Source: Betaproteobacteria bacterium (GTDB lineage Bacteria > Pseudomonadota > Gammaproteobacteria > Burkholderiales > Rhodocyclaceae). From it: a stretch of DNA of 64,000 nucleotides. Shown in pieces: positions 8,406-19,110 of this stretch. The stretch lies in assembly GCA_012026885.1 (NCBI GenBank), contig VEPL01000025.1, positions 62,001 through 126,000 of the forward strand, given 5' to 3'. Under the pieces are notes generated by a model. That model did not search any database, had not been told where the DNA came from, and worked only from the letters and a program-made list of their open reading frames with translations. Position 1 is the stretch's first letter. Each line of letters begins with the position of its first letter. The translations under genes were made by a program, and so were the position numbers.

Positions 8406-9817
8406 GAGCGGTGCCGGGATTCCATGCGGCTGTAGAGGGTGGTGCGGCTGATGCCGAGGCGCCGGGCCGCCTCGCTGACGTTGCCGCCGGCCAACTCGAG
8501 GGCGGCATCGATATAGCCGCGTTCCCAGGCGGCAAGCGTGGCGTCGAGGTCGACCCGTTCGGCACCCTGGAGATGGCGGCGGGCCGCTGTTCGGCGCGCG
8601 TCATCGTCATTGGCGGCTGGCGCCGGGCGGCTGTCGCGGTCGACCGGCTCCAGGGAGTCGAATTCGCCGGCGAGCGTCGCGGCATCGACGACCCTGCCCG
8701 CATGGCGGGCGGTCAGCCGGATCGCGATGTTGCGCAGTTCGCGCACGTTCCCGGGGAATCCGTATGCCAGCCAGAGGGCCTCCGCAGGCGTGTCGAGCGT
8801 GAATGGCTGCACTCGCGCCTGATCGGCGTAGAGCCTGCGGAAATGGTCGAGCAGGAGCAGGCGGTCGCGCCCGGTCTCGCGCAGCGGTGGAACGCCGACC
8901 GTAAACACCGAGAGGCGGTGGTAGAGGTCGGCACGGAAGCGGCCCGAGCGCACCTCCTGGCGCAGGTCGCGGTTGGTCGCCGCGATGATCCGCGCCCGTG
9001 CCGTGCGCGTCTGCGTTTCACCGACGCGCTGGTACTCCCCGTTCTCGAGTACGCGCAGCAGCTTGGGCTGCAGGTCGAGCGGCAACTCGCCGATTTCGTC
9101 GAGGAAGAGCGTGCCTTCCCCGGCCTCCTCGAAATAGCCGGCCCGCGCCTGGTTCGCCCCCGTAAAGGCGCCGCGGGCATGGCCGAACAGCGTCGGCTCG
9201 AGCAGCGCCGGCGAGATGGCGGCACAGTTCACGGCGAGGAAAGGGTGTTCCCGGCGCGCCGACAGCCGGTGCAGGTGATGTTGCGCGACGATATCCTTGC
9301 CGCTGCCGGACTCGCCCTCGATCAGGACCGGAAAGTCGAGGTCGGCGTATTGCGCCAGTTGCAGGCGCAGGCGCTGCATCGCGGCGCTCTCACCGATCAG
9401 CCCGCCCGCGGCGGACTTGTTCTCGGCTCCCGCGAAGGCCAGCGCTTCGCCGAGCAGGCGGAGCAGGGTGGCCGGGTCACATGGTTTGCCGACGAACTCG
9501 ATGGCGCCGAGCGTGCGTGCATGGCGGGCATTTTCTTCCTCGTTCTGGCCGGAAAGGACGATGATCTTCATGTCCGGCGCCTGGGTCAGCAGATCGCCGA
9601 TCAGTGCGAACCCCTCGTCCGGCCGGTGCGGCAGCGGAGGCAGGCCGAGGTCGACGAGTGCCGCTTCCGGCCGGCGGCGCAGCTGCTCGAGCAGCGCCAG
9701 GCAATGGGCGCGGGCGTGGCTGGTGACGACGTCGAAGTCCGCAGCGAAGGCGTGTGCAAGCGAGTCCCCGATCAGCGGGTCATCGTCGACTATCAGGAGC
9801 AGGGGCTTGCTGGACAA
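8402..9817 (-). CDS. Sigma-54-dependent response regulator, NtrC family
   Basis: The 471-residue protein has three parts. A receiver domain (1-125) has the acidic pocket DDD at 11-13, phospho-acceptor Asp56 in ALVDLGLP and Lys111. A sigma-54 AAA domain (about 140-370) has Walker A GESGSGKD (168-175), the sigma-54 contact loop GAFTGA (216-221) and Walker B LFLDE. A Fis-type helix-turn-helix closes the protein ([20 protein letters not shown]). It activates RNA polymerase with sigma-54 when phosphorylated. It heads the operon of MSHA-like genes, so these are its likely targets or co-regulated partners. The type IV pilin gene at 46712 with a sigma-54-like promoter is another possible target (inference). 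The start is a TTG with no strong ribosome site, so the first residues are uncertain. The cognate kinase is not adjacent. Confidence 0.9.
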   Translation of the reverse strand: MSSKPLLLIVDDDPLIGDSLAHAFAADFDVVTSHARAHCLALLEQLRRRPEAALVDLGLPPLPHRPDEGFALIGDLLTQAPDMKIIVLSGQNEEENARHARTLGAIEFVGKPCDPATLLRLLGEALAFAGAENKSAAGGLIGESAAMQRLRLQLAQYADLDFPVLIEGESGSGKDIVAQHHLHRLSARREHPFLAVNCAAISPALLEPTLFGHARGAFTGANQARAGYFEEAGEGTLFLDEIGELPLDLQPKLLRVLENGEYQRVGETQTRTARARIIAATNRDLRQEVRSGRFRADLYHRLSVFTVGVPPLRETGRDRLLLLDHFRRLYADQARVQPFTLDTPAEALWLAYGFPGNVRELRNIAIRLTARHAGRVVDAATLAGEFDSLEPVDRDSRPAPAANDDDARRTAARRHLQGAERVDLDATLAAWERGYIDAALELAGGNVSEAARRLGISRTTLYSRMESRHRS

Positions 9818-9921
9818 GGCGTGGCCGGGCGGGGAGGTTGCGGACCATTATAACCACGCGCCCGGCGTCGGCACCGGTCGATCTGATACAATCGCCGGTC
9901 ATTTTTTGCGGAAAATTCGCC
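9818..9921. promoter_or_regulatory. Divergent promoter region between the pilus operon and the mla operon
   Basis: This 104-base gap separates two divergent operons whose first genes both appear to start with TTG (9817 minus and 9922 plus). For the plus strand a -10-like TACAAT lies at 9887-9892, about 30 bases before mlaF. No good -35 box is visible 16-18 bases upstream of it. No sigma-54 element was recognised for the minus-strand operon. Confidence 0.35.
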
Positions 9922-10734
9922 TTGTCCGAAGACATCCTGGTCGATATCCGGGAGCTCCAGTTCGACTACGACGGCCGTCCCGTGCTGCAGGGCGTGAACA
10001 TGCGCATCCCGCGTGGCAAGGTCATCGCCATCATGGGCGGGTCCGGTTGCGGCAAGACCACGCTGCTGCGCTGCATCGGCGGCCAGCTACGACCCACCGG
10101 CGGCTCGGTGCGCCTCGAGCGGCACCAGGTCGATTCGATGTCGCGGCCGGAACTTTACCGGTTGCGCCGCAAGATGGGCATGCTTTTCCAGTTCGGCGCG
10201 CTGTTTACCGACATGACGGTGTTCGACAACGTCGCTTTCCCGTTGCGCGAGCACGCTGACCTGTCCGAGGAAATGGTCCGCGACCTGGTATTGATGAAGC
10301 TGGAGGCGGTTGGCCTGCGCGGCGCGGCGAGCCTGATGCCGGCCGAACTCTCCGGCGGCATGGCGCGCCGGGTCGCGCTGGCTCGTGCCATCGCGCTCGA
10401 TCCGATGCTGATCATGTATGACGAGCCGTTCACCGGCCTCGACCCCATCGCACTCGGCGTCATCGGCCAGCTGATCCGCAAGCTCAACGATGCCCTTGGC
10501 GCGACCTCGATCATGGTCACGCACGACGTCCATGAGTCACTGCTGATCGTCGATTACATCTACTTCCTGAATGGCGGCCGCGTCGTCGCCGAAGGCACGC
10601 CGGACGAGATCCGTGCCTCTTCCGACCCCTTCGTGCATCAGTTCGTGCATGCCGAAACCGAGGGGCCGGTGCATTTCGATTATCCGGCGCCGCCCGTCCG
10701 TGCCGCTTTCCTCGCCGGGGCGGCGCATGGCTGA
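9922..10734 (+). CDS. mlaF: Phospholipid-transport ABC ATPase MlaF
   Basis: The protein has 270 residues from a TTG start ([16 protein letters not shown]). The frame is open further upstream, but that part is not conserved-looking and crosses the promoter region. The Walker A is GGSGCGKTT, the signature [14 protein letters not shown] and the Walker [14 protein letters not shown]. Together with MlaE, MlaD and MlaB it forms the inner-membrane complex that moves phospholipids between the membranes and keeps the outer membrane asymmetric. The signature LSGGM in place of LSGGQ is usual for MlaF. It overlaps mlaE by 8 bases and heads a six-gene mla operon. Confidence 0.93.
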   Translation: MSEDILVDIRELQFDYDGRPVLQGVNMRIPRGKVIAIMGGSGCGKTTLLRCIGGQLRPTGGSVRLERHQVDSMSRPELYRLRRKMGMLFQFGALFTDMTVFDNVAFPLREHADLSEEMVRDLVLMKLEAVGLRGAASLMPAELSGGMARRVALARAIALDPMLIMYDEPFTGLDPIALGVIGQLIRKLNDALGATSIMVTHDVHESLLIVDYIYFLNGGRVVAEGTPDEIRASSDPFVHQFVHAETEGPVHFDYPAPPVRAAFLAGAAHG

Positions 10735-11521
10735 TCCGGCAGTGCTGCTGCGCCGGCTGGGTGGTGCCGTGACCGAGCGCGTCTGGCGCCTCGGCTTCGC
10801 GGCCCGTTTCTTCGTCGCCGTGCTGGCGCAGTCGGGCGCCTCTTTCCGGCGCCTGCCGCTGACCCTGCGGGAGATCTACTTCAGCGGCGTCCTGTCGCTG
10901 ATCATTATCGTCGTCTCGGGCCTTTTCGTCGGACTCGTCCTCGGCCTACAGGGCTACGAGACGCTGCAGCGTTACGGATCGACCGAGGCGCTCGGCATTC
11001 TCGTCGCCCTGTCGCTGACCCGGGAACTGGGGCCGGTCGTCGCTGCGCTGCTCTTCGCCTCGCGCGCCGGTTCGTCGGTGACCGCCGAGATCGGCCTGAT
11101 GAAGGCGACCGAGCAGTTGAAGGCGATGGACATGATGGCGGTGGACCCGATTGCCCGCGTCGTCGCGCCGCGCTTCTGGGGCGGAGTGATCTCGATGCCG
11201 TTGCTGGCTGCTCTCTTCTCGGCCATGGGGGTGCTCGGTGGCTGGCTGATCGGCGTCATCTTCATCGGGGTCGACGACGGCGCTTTCTGGTCGCAGATGC
11301 AATCCGGCGTCGATTGGCGCTACGACGTCTGGAACGGGGTCATCAAGAGTTTTGTCTTCGGCGTCGCCGTTTCGTTGATTGCCGTCTTCGAAGGCTATGA
11401 TTCGGTGCCGACCGCCGAGGGTGTGTCGCGCGCCATCACGAGAACCGTAGTGACGTCGGCGCTGACCATCCTGGCCCTCGATTTTGTCCTGACCTCATTC
11501 ATGTTCCGGGGAACCTCATGA
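10727..11521 (+). CDS. mlaE: Phospholipid-transport permease MlaE
   Basis: The 264-residue integral membrane protein has about five hydrophobic helices and the family's conserved stretch [20 protein letters not shown] near residue 100, with [17 protein letters not shown] after it. The ATG at 10727 lies inside the end of mlaF, and the usual MlaE length supports it. MlaE is the permease of the MlaFEDB inner-membrane complex. The final codons overlap mlaD (ATGA). Confidence 0.93.
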   Translation: MADPAVLLRRLGGAVTERVWRLGFAARFFVAVLAQSGASFRRLPLTLREIYFSGVLSLIIIVVSGLFVGLVLGLQGYETLQRYGSTEALGILVALSLTRELGPVVAALLFASRAGSSVTAEIGLMKATEQLKAMDMMAVDPIARVVAPRFWGGVISMPLLAALFSAMGVLGGWLIGVIFIGVDDGAFWSQMQSGVDWRYDVWNGVIKSFVFGVAVSLIAVFEGYDSVPTAEGVSRAITRTVVTSALTILALDFVLTSFMFRGTS

Positions 11522-11988
11522 ATCGCACCGTACTCGACCTCTGGGTCGGCGTCTTCGTCGCCATCGGCATTGCCGCACTGATGTTCCTCGCGCTCAAGGT
11601 CGGGAATCTTTCGTCGGCGCGCCTGTCCGACACCTATCAGCTCGAGGCGCGTTTCGACAATATCGGTGGCCTGAAGGTGCGCGGTCCAGTCAAGAGCGCC
11701 GGCGTCGTGGTCGGTCGCATCATCGATATCCGTTTCGATACGTCTTCCTACGAGGCGGTCGTCAGGATGGACATCGATGGCCGTTACCGCTTCCCGAAGG
11801 ACACCTTCGCTTCGGTTTACACCTCCGGGCTGCTCGGCGAACAGTTCATCGGGCTTGATGTTGGTGGCGAGGAGGCGGTCCTGGCGCCGGGCGAAGTCAT
11901 CCGCAAGACGCAGTCGGCCGTGGTGCTCGAGAAGCTGATCAGCCAGTTCATGTTCAACAAGGCCGCAGAGGGGGATGGCAAGAAATGA
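11518..11988 (+). CDS. mlaD: Substrate-binding MCE protein MlaD
   Basis: The 156-residue protein has one N-terminal membrane helix (about 8-28, [19 protein letters not shown]) followed by a single MCE domain (about 40-118) containing [20 protein letters not shown] and a hydrophobic loop [16 protein letters not shown]. Six copies form a ring in the periplasm that passes phospholipid between MlaC and MlaE. The length is usual. It overlaps both neighbours by 4 bases, so MlaE, MlaD and MlaA are probably translationally coupled. Confidence 0.93.
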   Translation: MNRTVLDLWVGVFVAIGIAALMFLALKVGNLSSARLSDTYQLEARFDNIGGLKVRGPVKSAGVVVGRIIDIRFDTSSYEAVVRMDIDGRYRFPKDTFASVYTSGLLGEQFIGLDVGGEEAVLAPGEVIRKTQSAVVLEKLISQFMFNKAAEGDGKK

Positions 11989-12716
11989 GGGTGACGGGAA
12001 AGCGGAGCTTGCGCGGCACGTTCGCCGCCCTTGCCGCGGCATTGGCATTGGCCGGGGCGCTTCCGGCTGCTGCCGGGGAGAACCCCGGCGATCCATACGA
12101 GGGCTTCAACCGTGCGATGTTCGCGGTCAACGAAGGGGTGGACAAGGTGGTCGCCAAGCCGCTCGCCCAAGTTTATGACACGGTGACGCCATTGCCGGCG
12201 CGGGCCGGCATCGGCAGTTTCTTCGACAACATCCTCGATTTGCGCAATGCCCTGAACAACCTTCTGCAGGGCAAGGTGGCCGATGCCGCCAGCGATCTCG
12301 GCCGCCTGGCGATCAATTCGACTGTCGGAATCTTTGGCCTCTTCGATGTCGCCAGCGAACTCGGCCTCGAGCGCCATGAGGAGGATTTCGGGCAGACGCT
12401 GGCGGTCTGGGGCTATCGCGACAGTGCCTACATCTTCTGGCCGTTGCTCGGTCCGCGCACCGTGCGCGATACCGGCGGCTTCGTCGTCGATGCCTACACC
12501 GATCCGACGTGGGGGACCGTCTACAAGTCGGTCGCTGCACGCAACAGCCTGATCGGCCTGCGTTTTGTCGATACGCGCGCGGACCTACTTCCTGCCGATG
12601 CGGTGGTCGAGGAAGCTGCGCTCGACAAGTATGCCTATGTTCGCGACGCCTACCTGCAGCGCCGGCGCAACCTGATATTCGATGGCCGCCCGCCACGCCT
12701 CGATGACGACTACTGA
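11985..12716 (+). CDS. mlaA: Outer-membrane lipid-asymmetry protein MlaA (VacJ)
   Basis: The 243-residue protein carries the VacJ core: NPGDPYEGFNRAMFAVNEGV near residue 33, FFDNILDLRNALNNLLQG, and AINSTVGIFGLFDVASELGL. In the family it sits in the outer membrane, removes phospholipid from the outer leaflet and hands it to MlaC. The signal segment (LAAALALAGALPAAAGENPG) has no cysteine, whereas MlaA proteins are usually lipoproteins. This copy would be cleaved after AAA, or remain uncleaved, and would lack a lipid anchor. The ATG overlaps mlaD (ATGA). The gene order mlaFEDACB puts mlaA inside the operon, unlike in Escherichia coli where it stands apart. Confidence 0.9.
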   Translation: MRVTGKRSLRGTFAALAAALALAGALPAAAGENPGDPYEGFNRAMFAVNEGVDKVVAKPLAQVYDTVTPLPARAGIGSFFDNILDLRNALNNLLQGKVADAASDLGRLAINSTVGIFGLFDVASELGLERHEEDFGQTLAVWGYRDSAYIFWPLLGPRTVRDTGGFVVDAYTDPTWGTVYKSVAARNSLIGLRFVDTRADLLPADAVVEEAALDKYAYVRDAYLQRRRNLIFDGRPPRLDDDY

Positions 12717-12733
12717 TCCCCCATGCCAAGACC

Positions 12734-13357
12734 ATGATCCGCAAGTTAGCCTTTCTCCTGCTCGCCCTCGTTTCCCTTTCTGCCACTGCCCAGGAGGCGC
12801 CGGACGCGCTCGTCCGGCGCGTGTCGGACGAGGTTCTCGATATCGTCCGCGCCGACAAGGACATCCAGAATGGTCATTCGGAGAAGACGATCGCCCTGGT
12901 CGACGCGAAGGTGATTCCGCATTTCAACTTCGCTCACATGACCGCGCTGGCCGTCGGCAAGGACTGGCGCAAGGCGACACCGGCGCAGCAGCAGCAGCTG
13001 ACCGGCGAATTCAAGACGCTCCTGGTCCGCACCTATTCGAATGCATTGACCAGCTACCGTGACCAGAAGATCGCGTACAAGCCGTTCAAGATGAATCCCG
13101 ACGACCGCGATGCACTCGTGCGGACCGAAGTCCAGCAGCCCGGACACAAGCCGGTCCAGATCGACTACAGCCTCGAGAAGCTGGAGGGCAGCTGGAAGGT
13201 CTTCGACGTGACCGTGGCGGGCATCAGCCTGGTGACCAATTATCGCGAGCAGTTCGCCCAGGAGGTGCGCAACGGCGGCATCGACGGGCTGATCGCCTCG
13301 ATCGCGGCCAAGAACAAGTCTCTCGAGGGAAGCCTCGCCAAGGCTCCGGCAAAGTGA
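12734..13357 (+). CDS. mlaC: Periplasmic phospholipid shuttle MlaC
   Basis: The 207-residue protein has a cleavable signal peptide (MIRKLAFLLLALVSLSATAQ) and the Tol_Tol_Ttg2 fold that characterises MlaC, with HFNFAHMTALAVGKDWR, LVRTYSNALTSYRDQKI and DYSLEKLEGSWKVFDVTVAG. MlaC carries phospholipid through the periplasm between MlaA and the MlaD ring. It starts 17 bases after mlaA and its stop overlaps the GTG of mlaB. Confidence 0.93.
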   Translation: MIRKLAFLLLALVSLSATAQEAPDALVRRVSDEVLDIVRADKDIQNGHSEKTIALVDAKVIPHFNFAHMTALAVGKDWRKATPAQQQQLTGEFKTLLVRTYSNALTSYRDQKIAYKPFKMNPDDRDALVRTEVQQPGHKPVQIDYSLEKLEGSWKVFDVTVAGISLVTNYREQFAQEVRNGGIDGLIASIAAKNKSLEGSLAKAPAK

Positions 13358-13635
13358 TCGAGCGTCAGGCAAACCGCCTGGTGGTGACGGTGCCGATGGT
13401 GACCGCGAATGCACGTGCGTTGCTGGCGGCAGGCAGTGCCGGACTGCAACCGGGGACGTGCGTGGTCGATCTTGGGCGCGTCGCCGAGGCCGATTCCTCC
13501 GCGCTCGCCGTCATGCTCGGCTGGCTCCGCACTGCCACCACCGTAAGGGCCGAGCTGCGTTTTGCCGCGGTGCCGTCCGGTGTCGCTTCCCTCGCCGAAC
13601 TTTACGGGGTTGCCGAACTCCTGCCTCTCGCTTGA
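13354..13635 (+). CDS. mlaB: STAS-domain protein MlaB
   Basis: This is a small 93-residue protein made of a single STAS domain, with the central VVDLGRVAEADSSALAVMLG segment in which a conserved Ser in the DSS turn is kept. MlaB binds MlaF in the cytoplasm and supports the ATPase activity of the complex. The start is a GTG that overlaps the stop of mlaC (GTGA). It is the last mla gene. The ABC pair that follows begins 10 bases later and may be on the same transcript. Confidence 0.88.
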   Translation: MIERQANRLVVTVPMVTANARALLAAGSAGLQPGTCVVDLGRVAEADSSALAVMLGWLRTATTVRAELRFAAVPSGVASLAELYGVAELLPLA

Positions 13636-13645
13636 GCCGGGTCGC

Positions 13646-14365
13646 GTGACGCCTGCTGTTTCCATTGCCGATGTGTGCAAGCGTTTCGGAACGCTGCAGG
13701 CGCTGGCCGGGGTCTCGCTCGAGATCGAGCAGGGTGAGTTCTTCGGCTTGCTCGGTCCGAATGGCGCCGGCAAGACGACCTTGATTTCCTGCCTTGCCGG
13801 CCTGGCGCGGCCTGACAGCGGGTCGCTGGCGATCATGGGCCACGACGTGGGGCGTGACTTTCGCGCGGCGCGCAGACTGCTCGGCATGGTGCCGCAGGAA
13901 CTGGTCTTCGATCCCTTCTTCAATGTGCGCGAAACCCTGCGCATCCAGTCCGGCTATTTCGGCATCCGCCACAACGACGAATGGATCGACGAGATCCTCG
14001 AGAACCTCGACCTGACCGGCAAGGCCAACGTCAACATGCGCCGCCTGTCGGGTGGCATGAAGCGCCGCGTGCTGGTCGCCCAGGCACTGGTGCACAAGCC
14101 GCCGGTCATCGTCCTCGACGAGCCGACCGCCGGCGTCGACGTCGAGTTGCGCCAGGGCCTGTGGCACTTCATTCGCCGCCTGAACGGCGAAGGGCACACC
14201 ATCATCCTGACCACGCACTACCTGGAGGAGGCCGAGGCGCTGTGCAACCGCATCGCGCTGATGAAGCAGGGCCGCGTCGTCGCGCTCGACACGACGGCCA
14301 ATCTGATGGCGGCCTATCCGGGCGCCTCGCTGGAGGAAGTGTTCGTGCGGACATTGCAGCGATGA
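13646..14365 (+). CDS. ABC-2 type exporter, ATP-binding subunit
   Basis: The protein has 239 residues from a GTG at 13646 (VTPAVSIADVCKRFG). A longer frame upstream overlaps mlaB and is not needed. The Walker A is GPNGAGKTT, the Q-loop MVPQE, the signature LSGGMKRRVLVAQA and the Walker B VIVLDEPTAGVD. It is of the drug/polysaccharide exporter (CcmA/YadG) type. With the permease gene that overlaps its stop codon it forms a two-component exporter of unknown substrate. A YadG/YadH-like pair next to mla, ibaG and murA is common in this group, which suggests a cell-envelope role (inference). Confidence 0.88.
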   Translation: MTPAVSIADVCKRFGTLQALAGVSLEIEQGEFFGLLGPNGAGKTTLISCLAGLARPDSGSLAIMGHDVGRDFRAARRLLGMVPQELVFDPFFNVRETLRIQSGYFGIRHNDEWIDEILENLDLTGKANVNMRRLSGGMKRRVLVAQALVHKPPVIVLDEPTAGVDVELRQGLWHFIRRLNGEGHTIILTTHYLEEAEALCNRIALMKQGRVVALDTTANLMAAYPGASLEEVFVRTLQR

Positions 14366-15114
14366 TCGGTTTCCTGACCCTGCTCGAGAAGGAATTCCTG
14401 CGTTTCTGGAAGGTCGCCTTCCAGACCGTCGCGGCACCGGTACTCACGGCGCTCCTCTACCTGCTCATCTTCGGCCATGTGCTCGACGACCACGTCCGCG
14501 TGCACGACGTGCGCTACACCAGCTTCCTGATTCCCGGCCTGGTGATGATGCAGGTATTGCAGAACGCCTTCGCCAATTCGTCGTCGAGCCTCATCCAGGC
14601 CAAGATCACCGGCTCGATCGTTTTCGTCCTGTTGCCGCCTATCCCCTACAGCGCCTTCTTTGCGGCCTATGTGCTGGCGGCCGTCCTGCGCGGCGCCCTG
14701 GTCGGCATCGGTGTCCTCGTCGCAACGGTCTGGTTCGCCGAGCTCAAGGTCGTGGCGCCGGGCTGGATCATCGTGTTCGCGCTGCTCGGTGGCGGCCTCT
14801 TCGGTGCCCTCGGCATGATCGCCGGCATCTGGTCGGACAAGTTCGACCAGCTCGCGGCCTTTCAGAATTTTCTGATCCTGCCGCTGACCATGTTGTCCGG
14901 CGTCTTCTATTCGATCCATACGCTTCCTGCCTTCTGGCAGGGCGTGTCGCATTACAATCCCGTCTTTTACATGATTGACGGCTTCCGCTACGGCTTCTTC
15001 GGCGTCTCCGACGTGGCGCCGGAACTGAGCCTGGCCGTGGTCGTCGCCTGCTTCGCCGCCGTTTCCTGGCTGACCCTGGCCCTGCTCCGGCGTGGCTGGA
15101 AACTCAGAACCTGA
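14362..15114 (+). CDS. ABC-2 type exporter, permease subunit
   Basis: The 250-residue protein has six predicted membrane helices and the ABC-2 layout. An amphipathic N-terminus (LLEKEFLRFWKVAFQT) leads into helix 1, and the late segment LPLTMLSGVFYSIHTLPAFW is typical of YadH/NodJ-type permeases. The ATG at 14362 overlaps the ATPase stop (ATGA). It pairs with that ATPase in the inner membrane. The substrate is not indicated by the sequence. Confidence 0.88.
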   Translation: MIGFLTLLEKEFLRFWKVAFQTVAAPVLTALLYLLIFGHVLDDHVRVHDVRYTSFLIPGLVMMQVLQNAFANSSSSLIQAKITGSIVFVLLPPIPYSAFFAAYVLAAVLRGALVGIGVLVATVWFAELKVVAPGWIIVFALLGGGLFGALGMIAGIWSDKFDQLAAFQNFLILPLTMLSGVFYSIHTLPAFWQGVSHYNPVFYMIDGFRYGFFGVSDVAPELSLAVVVACFAAVSWLTLALLRRGWKLRT

Positions 15115-15119
15115 CCCCC

Positions 15120-16608
<1,489 letters not shown>

Positions 16609-16821
16609 TAGCCCCTGGCGGAAGCTGCGGGGTGTTGTATTCCCGCTGAAATCGCATCATTTTTTTCGCCGGCAGGAAAAACCCTTTGCACGGGGCGCCT
16701 TTATGGTCCATGCTCCGCCATTCGGGATTTCCGGGCAGTGTGTTGTCCTGCGCCGTATCGGTTTGTCAGTTCCTCGGTCCAGATTCTCGTACATCTTCAA
16801 TCTTTTCCTAGGAGAAAATAC
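16609..16821 (+). promoter_or_regulatory. Non-coding leader and promoter region of the cold-shock gene
   Basis: These 213 bases hold no convincing gene. Base composition drops compared with the flanks, and the final part (16790-16821) is pyrimidine-rich and ends in a strong ribosome site (TAGGAG, 16809-16814). Long structured leaders are typical of cspA-type genes. No clear -10/-35 pair was identified. Confidence 0.4.
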
Positions 16822-17028
16822 ATGGCAACTGGTACCGTCAAGTGGTTCAACGACGCCAAGGGCTTCGGCTTCATCACCCCGTCCGAAGGCGGCGAAGATC
16901 TTTTCGCGCATTTCTCGGCCATTCAGGGCAACGGCTTCAAGACCCTGGCCGAAAACCAGAAGGTCACCTTCGACGTCGTCACCGGCCCGAAGGGCAAGCA
17001 GGCTGCGAACATCCGCCCGGCTGAATAA
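16822..17028 (+). CDS. Cold-shock protein, CspA family
   Basis: The 68-residue protein has the complete cold-shock domain: [20 protein letters not shown] with RNP1 (KGFGFI) and RNP2 (DLFAHF). It binds single-stranded RNA and DNA and melts RNA structure. The ATG at 16822 follows a clear TAGGAG site, while the longer open frame upstream belongs to the leader. A rho-independent terminator follows 22 bases after the stop, so it is a monocistronic unit placed between murA and hisG. Confidence 0.95.
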   Translation: MATGTVKWFNDAKGFGFITPSEGGEDLFAHFSAIQGNGFKTLAENQKVTFDVVTGPKGKQAANIRPAE

Positions 17029-17050
17029 GCGGCGCTGATCCGGCAAGAAG

Positions 17051-17075
17051 AGCCCGGCAACTGCCGGGCTTTTTC
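17051..17075 (+). terminator. Rho-independent terminator after the cold-shock gene
   Basis: The stem AGCCCGGC / GCCGGGCT with loop AACT (17051-17070) is followed by TTTTTC. It separates the csp unit from hisG. Confidence 0.85.
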
Positions 17076-17144
17076 GTTGACCGAAGGCCGCCGGATGCCG
17101 GTCCCTCTTGCGGTAAAATCCGCTTCTTTGTCCAGGGAAGCGCC

Positions 17145-17789
17145 GTGACCGGCATCACCATCGCCCTCTCCAAGGGTCGCATCTTCGACGAGACCCTGCC
17201 CCTGCTGGCAGCTGCTGGCATCGTTCCGGCCGAAAATCCGGAAACCTCGCGCAAGCTCATCATCGACACCAACCGGCCGGGTGTCCGCGTCGTCATCGTC
17301 CGGGCCACCGATGTGCCGACCTATGTCCAGTACGGCGCTGCCGATCTCGGCGTGGCCGGGCGCGATGTCCTGATCGAGCACGGATGCGCCGGTCTCTATG
17401 CCCCGCTCGACCTGAAGATCGCCACCTGCCGGATGATGGTCGCTGTTCCGGAAGGCTTCGACTACGCTCGGGCAGTTCGCCAGGGCGCCCGCCTGAAAGT
17501 CGCTTCCAAGTACATCCAGACGGCGCGCGAACATTTCGCCGCCAAGGGCGTCCATGTGGACCTGATCAAGCTGTATGGATCGATGGAACTGGCCCCGCTG
17601 GCGGGCTTGGCCGACGCCATCGTCGACCTGGTGTCGACCGGCGGTACGCTGAAGGCGAACAAGCTGGTCGCCGTCGAGCACATCATGGACATCTCAAGCC
17701 GCCTGGTGGTCAACCAGGCTTCGCTCAAGGTCAAGCGCGAAATCCTGCAGCCGATCATCGATGCCTTTGCCCGGGCGGTGGAGAAGTAG
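17145..17789 (+). CDS. hisG: ATP phosphoribosyltransferase, short form, HisG
   Basis: HisG joins ATP and phosphoribosyl pyrophosphate in the first step of histidine synthesis. The 214-residue length is that of the short form, which needs the regulatory subunit HisZ; no hisZ is in the window. It starts with a GTG ([20 protein letters not shown]) and contains the [20 protein letters not shown] and [17 protein letters not shown] segments. A -10-like TAAAAT lies at 17114-17119. hisD follows after 3 bases, so the two are one operon. Confidence 0.94.
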   Translation: MTGITIALSKGRIFDETLPLLAAAGIVPAENPETSRKLIIDTNRPGVRVVIVRATDVPTYVQYGAADLGVAGRDVLIEHGCAGLYAPLDLKIATCRMMVAVPEGFDYARAVRQGARLKVASKYIQTAREHFAAKGVHVDLIKLYGSMELAPLAGLADAIVDLVSTGGTLKANKLVAVEHIMDISSRLVVNQASLKVKREILQPIIDAFARAVEK

Positions 17790-17792
17790 CTC

Positions 17793-19097
17793 ATGAGCAT
17801 TGCGATACAGCGTCTGGCCACGGTCGACGCCGATTTCCTGGCGAAACTCAAAACCCTGCTCGCCTTCGAGGCGGCAGCCGACGAGAACATCGAGCGCACC
17901 GTCGCCGGCATCCTCGCCGACGTGAAGACGCGCGGCGATGCCGCAGTGATCGAGTACACCAACCGCTTCGACCGGCTGTCGGCCACCGCGATTATCGACC
18001 TCGAACTGCGCCGGGACGAACTGCAGGCCGCCCTCGACGGCCTGCCGGCCGAGCGCCGTGCTGCCCTAGAAGCCGCTGCCGGTCGCATCCGCGCCTACCA
18101 CGAGCGCCAGAAGCTGGAGGGCTGGTCCTATGTAGAGGCCGACGGCACGATGCTCGGCCAGATGATCACCCCGCTCGACCGCGTCGGCCTCTACGTGCCG
18201 GGCGGCAAGGCCGCCTATCCGTCGTCGGTGCTGATGAACGCGATTCCGGCCAAGGTTGCCGGCGTCAAGGAACTGATCATGGTCGTGCCGACGCCGGGCG
18301 GCGAGAAGAACCCGCTGGTGCTGGCCGCCGCCTGCCTGGCCGGTGTCGACCGCGTGTTCACGATGGGCGGCGCCCAGGCCGTCGGCGCGCTGGCCTACGG
18401 CACGCAGACGGTGCCGCAGGTCGACAAGATCGTCGGCCCGGGCAACGCCTATGTCGCCACCGCCAAGCGCCGGGTGTTCGGCATCGTCGGCATCGACATG
18501 GTGGCCGGCCCGTCGGAAATCCTGGTGGTTTCGGACGGCTCCGGCAACCCGGACTGGGTGGCGATGGACCTCTTCTCGCAGGCCGAGCACGATGAACTGG
18601 CGCAATCGATCCTGATCTGCACCGACGCCGCCTTTATCGAGCGCGTCCAGGCGAGCATCGAGAACCTGCTGCCGACCATGCCCCGTCGGGAAGTGATCCG
18701 TACCTCGCTGACCAATCGCGGTGCCTTCATCCTGGTGCGCGACATGGACGAAGCGGTTGCCATAGCCAACCGCGTCGCGCCGGAACACCTCGAACTGGCG
18801 CTCGATGATCCCGATCCGTGGGTCGAGAAAATCCACCACGCCGGTGCCATCTTCATCGGCCACTACACCTCGGAGTCGCTCGGCGACTATTGCGCCGGAC
18901 CCAATCACGTCCTGCCGACCTCCGGCTCGGCGCGTTTCTCGTCGCCGCTGGGCGTCTATGATTTCCAGAAGCGCACCAGCCTGATCAAGGTCTCGCAAGC
19001 CGGCGCGCAGACGCTGGGCCGGATCGCCTCGACCCTGGCGCAGGGCGAGGGCCTGCCGGCACACGCACAGTCGGCCGAGTTCCGGCTGGAAAACTGA
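17793..19097 (+). CDS. hisD: Histidinol dehydrogenase HisD
   Basis: HisD oxidises histidinol to histidine in two NAD-dependent steps with a bound zinc ion. The 434-residue protein has the usual length and signature: [20 protein letters not shown], the glycine-rich [36 protein letters not shown] and [13 protein letters not shown] with zinc and base ligands, and [17 protein letters not shown] near the end. It is the last his gene of this block. The next his genes lie 4.7 kb further on (hisC, inverted) and 5.8 kb further on (hisB). Confidence 0.96.
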   Translation: MSIAIQRLATVDADFLAKLKTLLAFEAAADENIERTVAGILADVKTRGDAAVIEYTNRFDRLSATAIIDLELRRDELQAALDGLPAERRAALEAAAGRIRAYHERQKLEGWSYVEADGTMLGQMITPLDRVGLYVPGGKAAYPSSVLMNAIPAKVAGVKELIMVVPTPGGEKNPLVLAAACLAGVDRVFTMGGAQAVGALAYGTQTVPQVDKIVGPGNAYVATAKRRVFGIVGIDMVAGPSEILVVSDGSGNPDWVAMDLFSQAEHDELAQSILICTDAAFIERVQASIENLLPTMPRREVIRTSLTNRGAFILVRDMDEAVAIANRVAPEHLELALDDPDPWVEKIHHAGAIFIGHYTSESLGDYCAGPNHVLPTSGSARFSSPLGVYDFQKRTSLIKVSQAGAQTLGRIASTLAQGEGLPAHAQSAEFRLEN

Positions 19098-19110
19098 CCG
19101 GAAAACGGCG

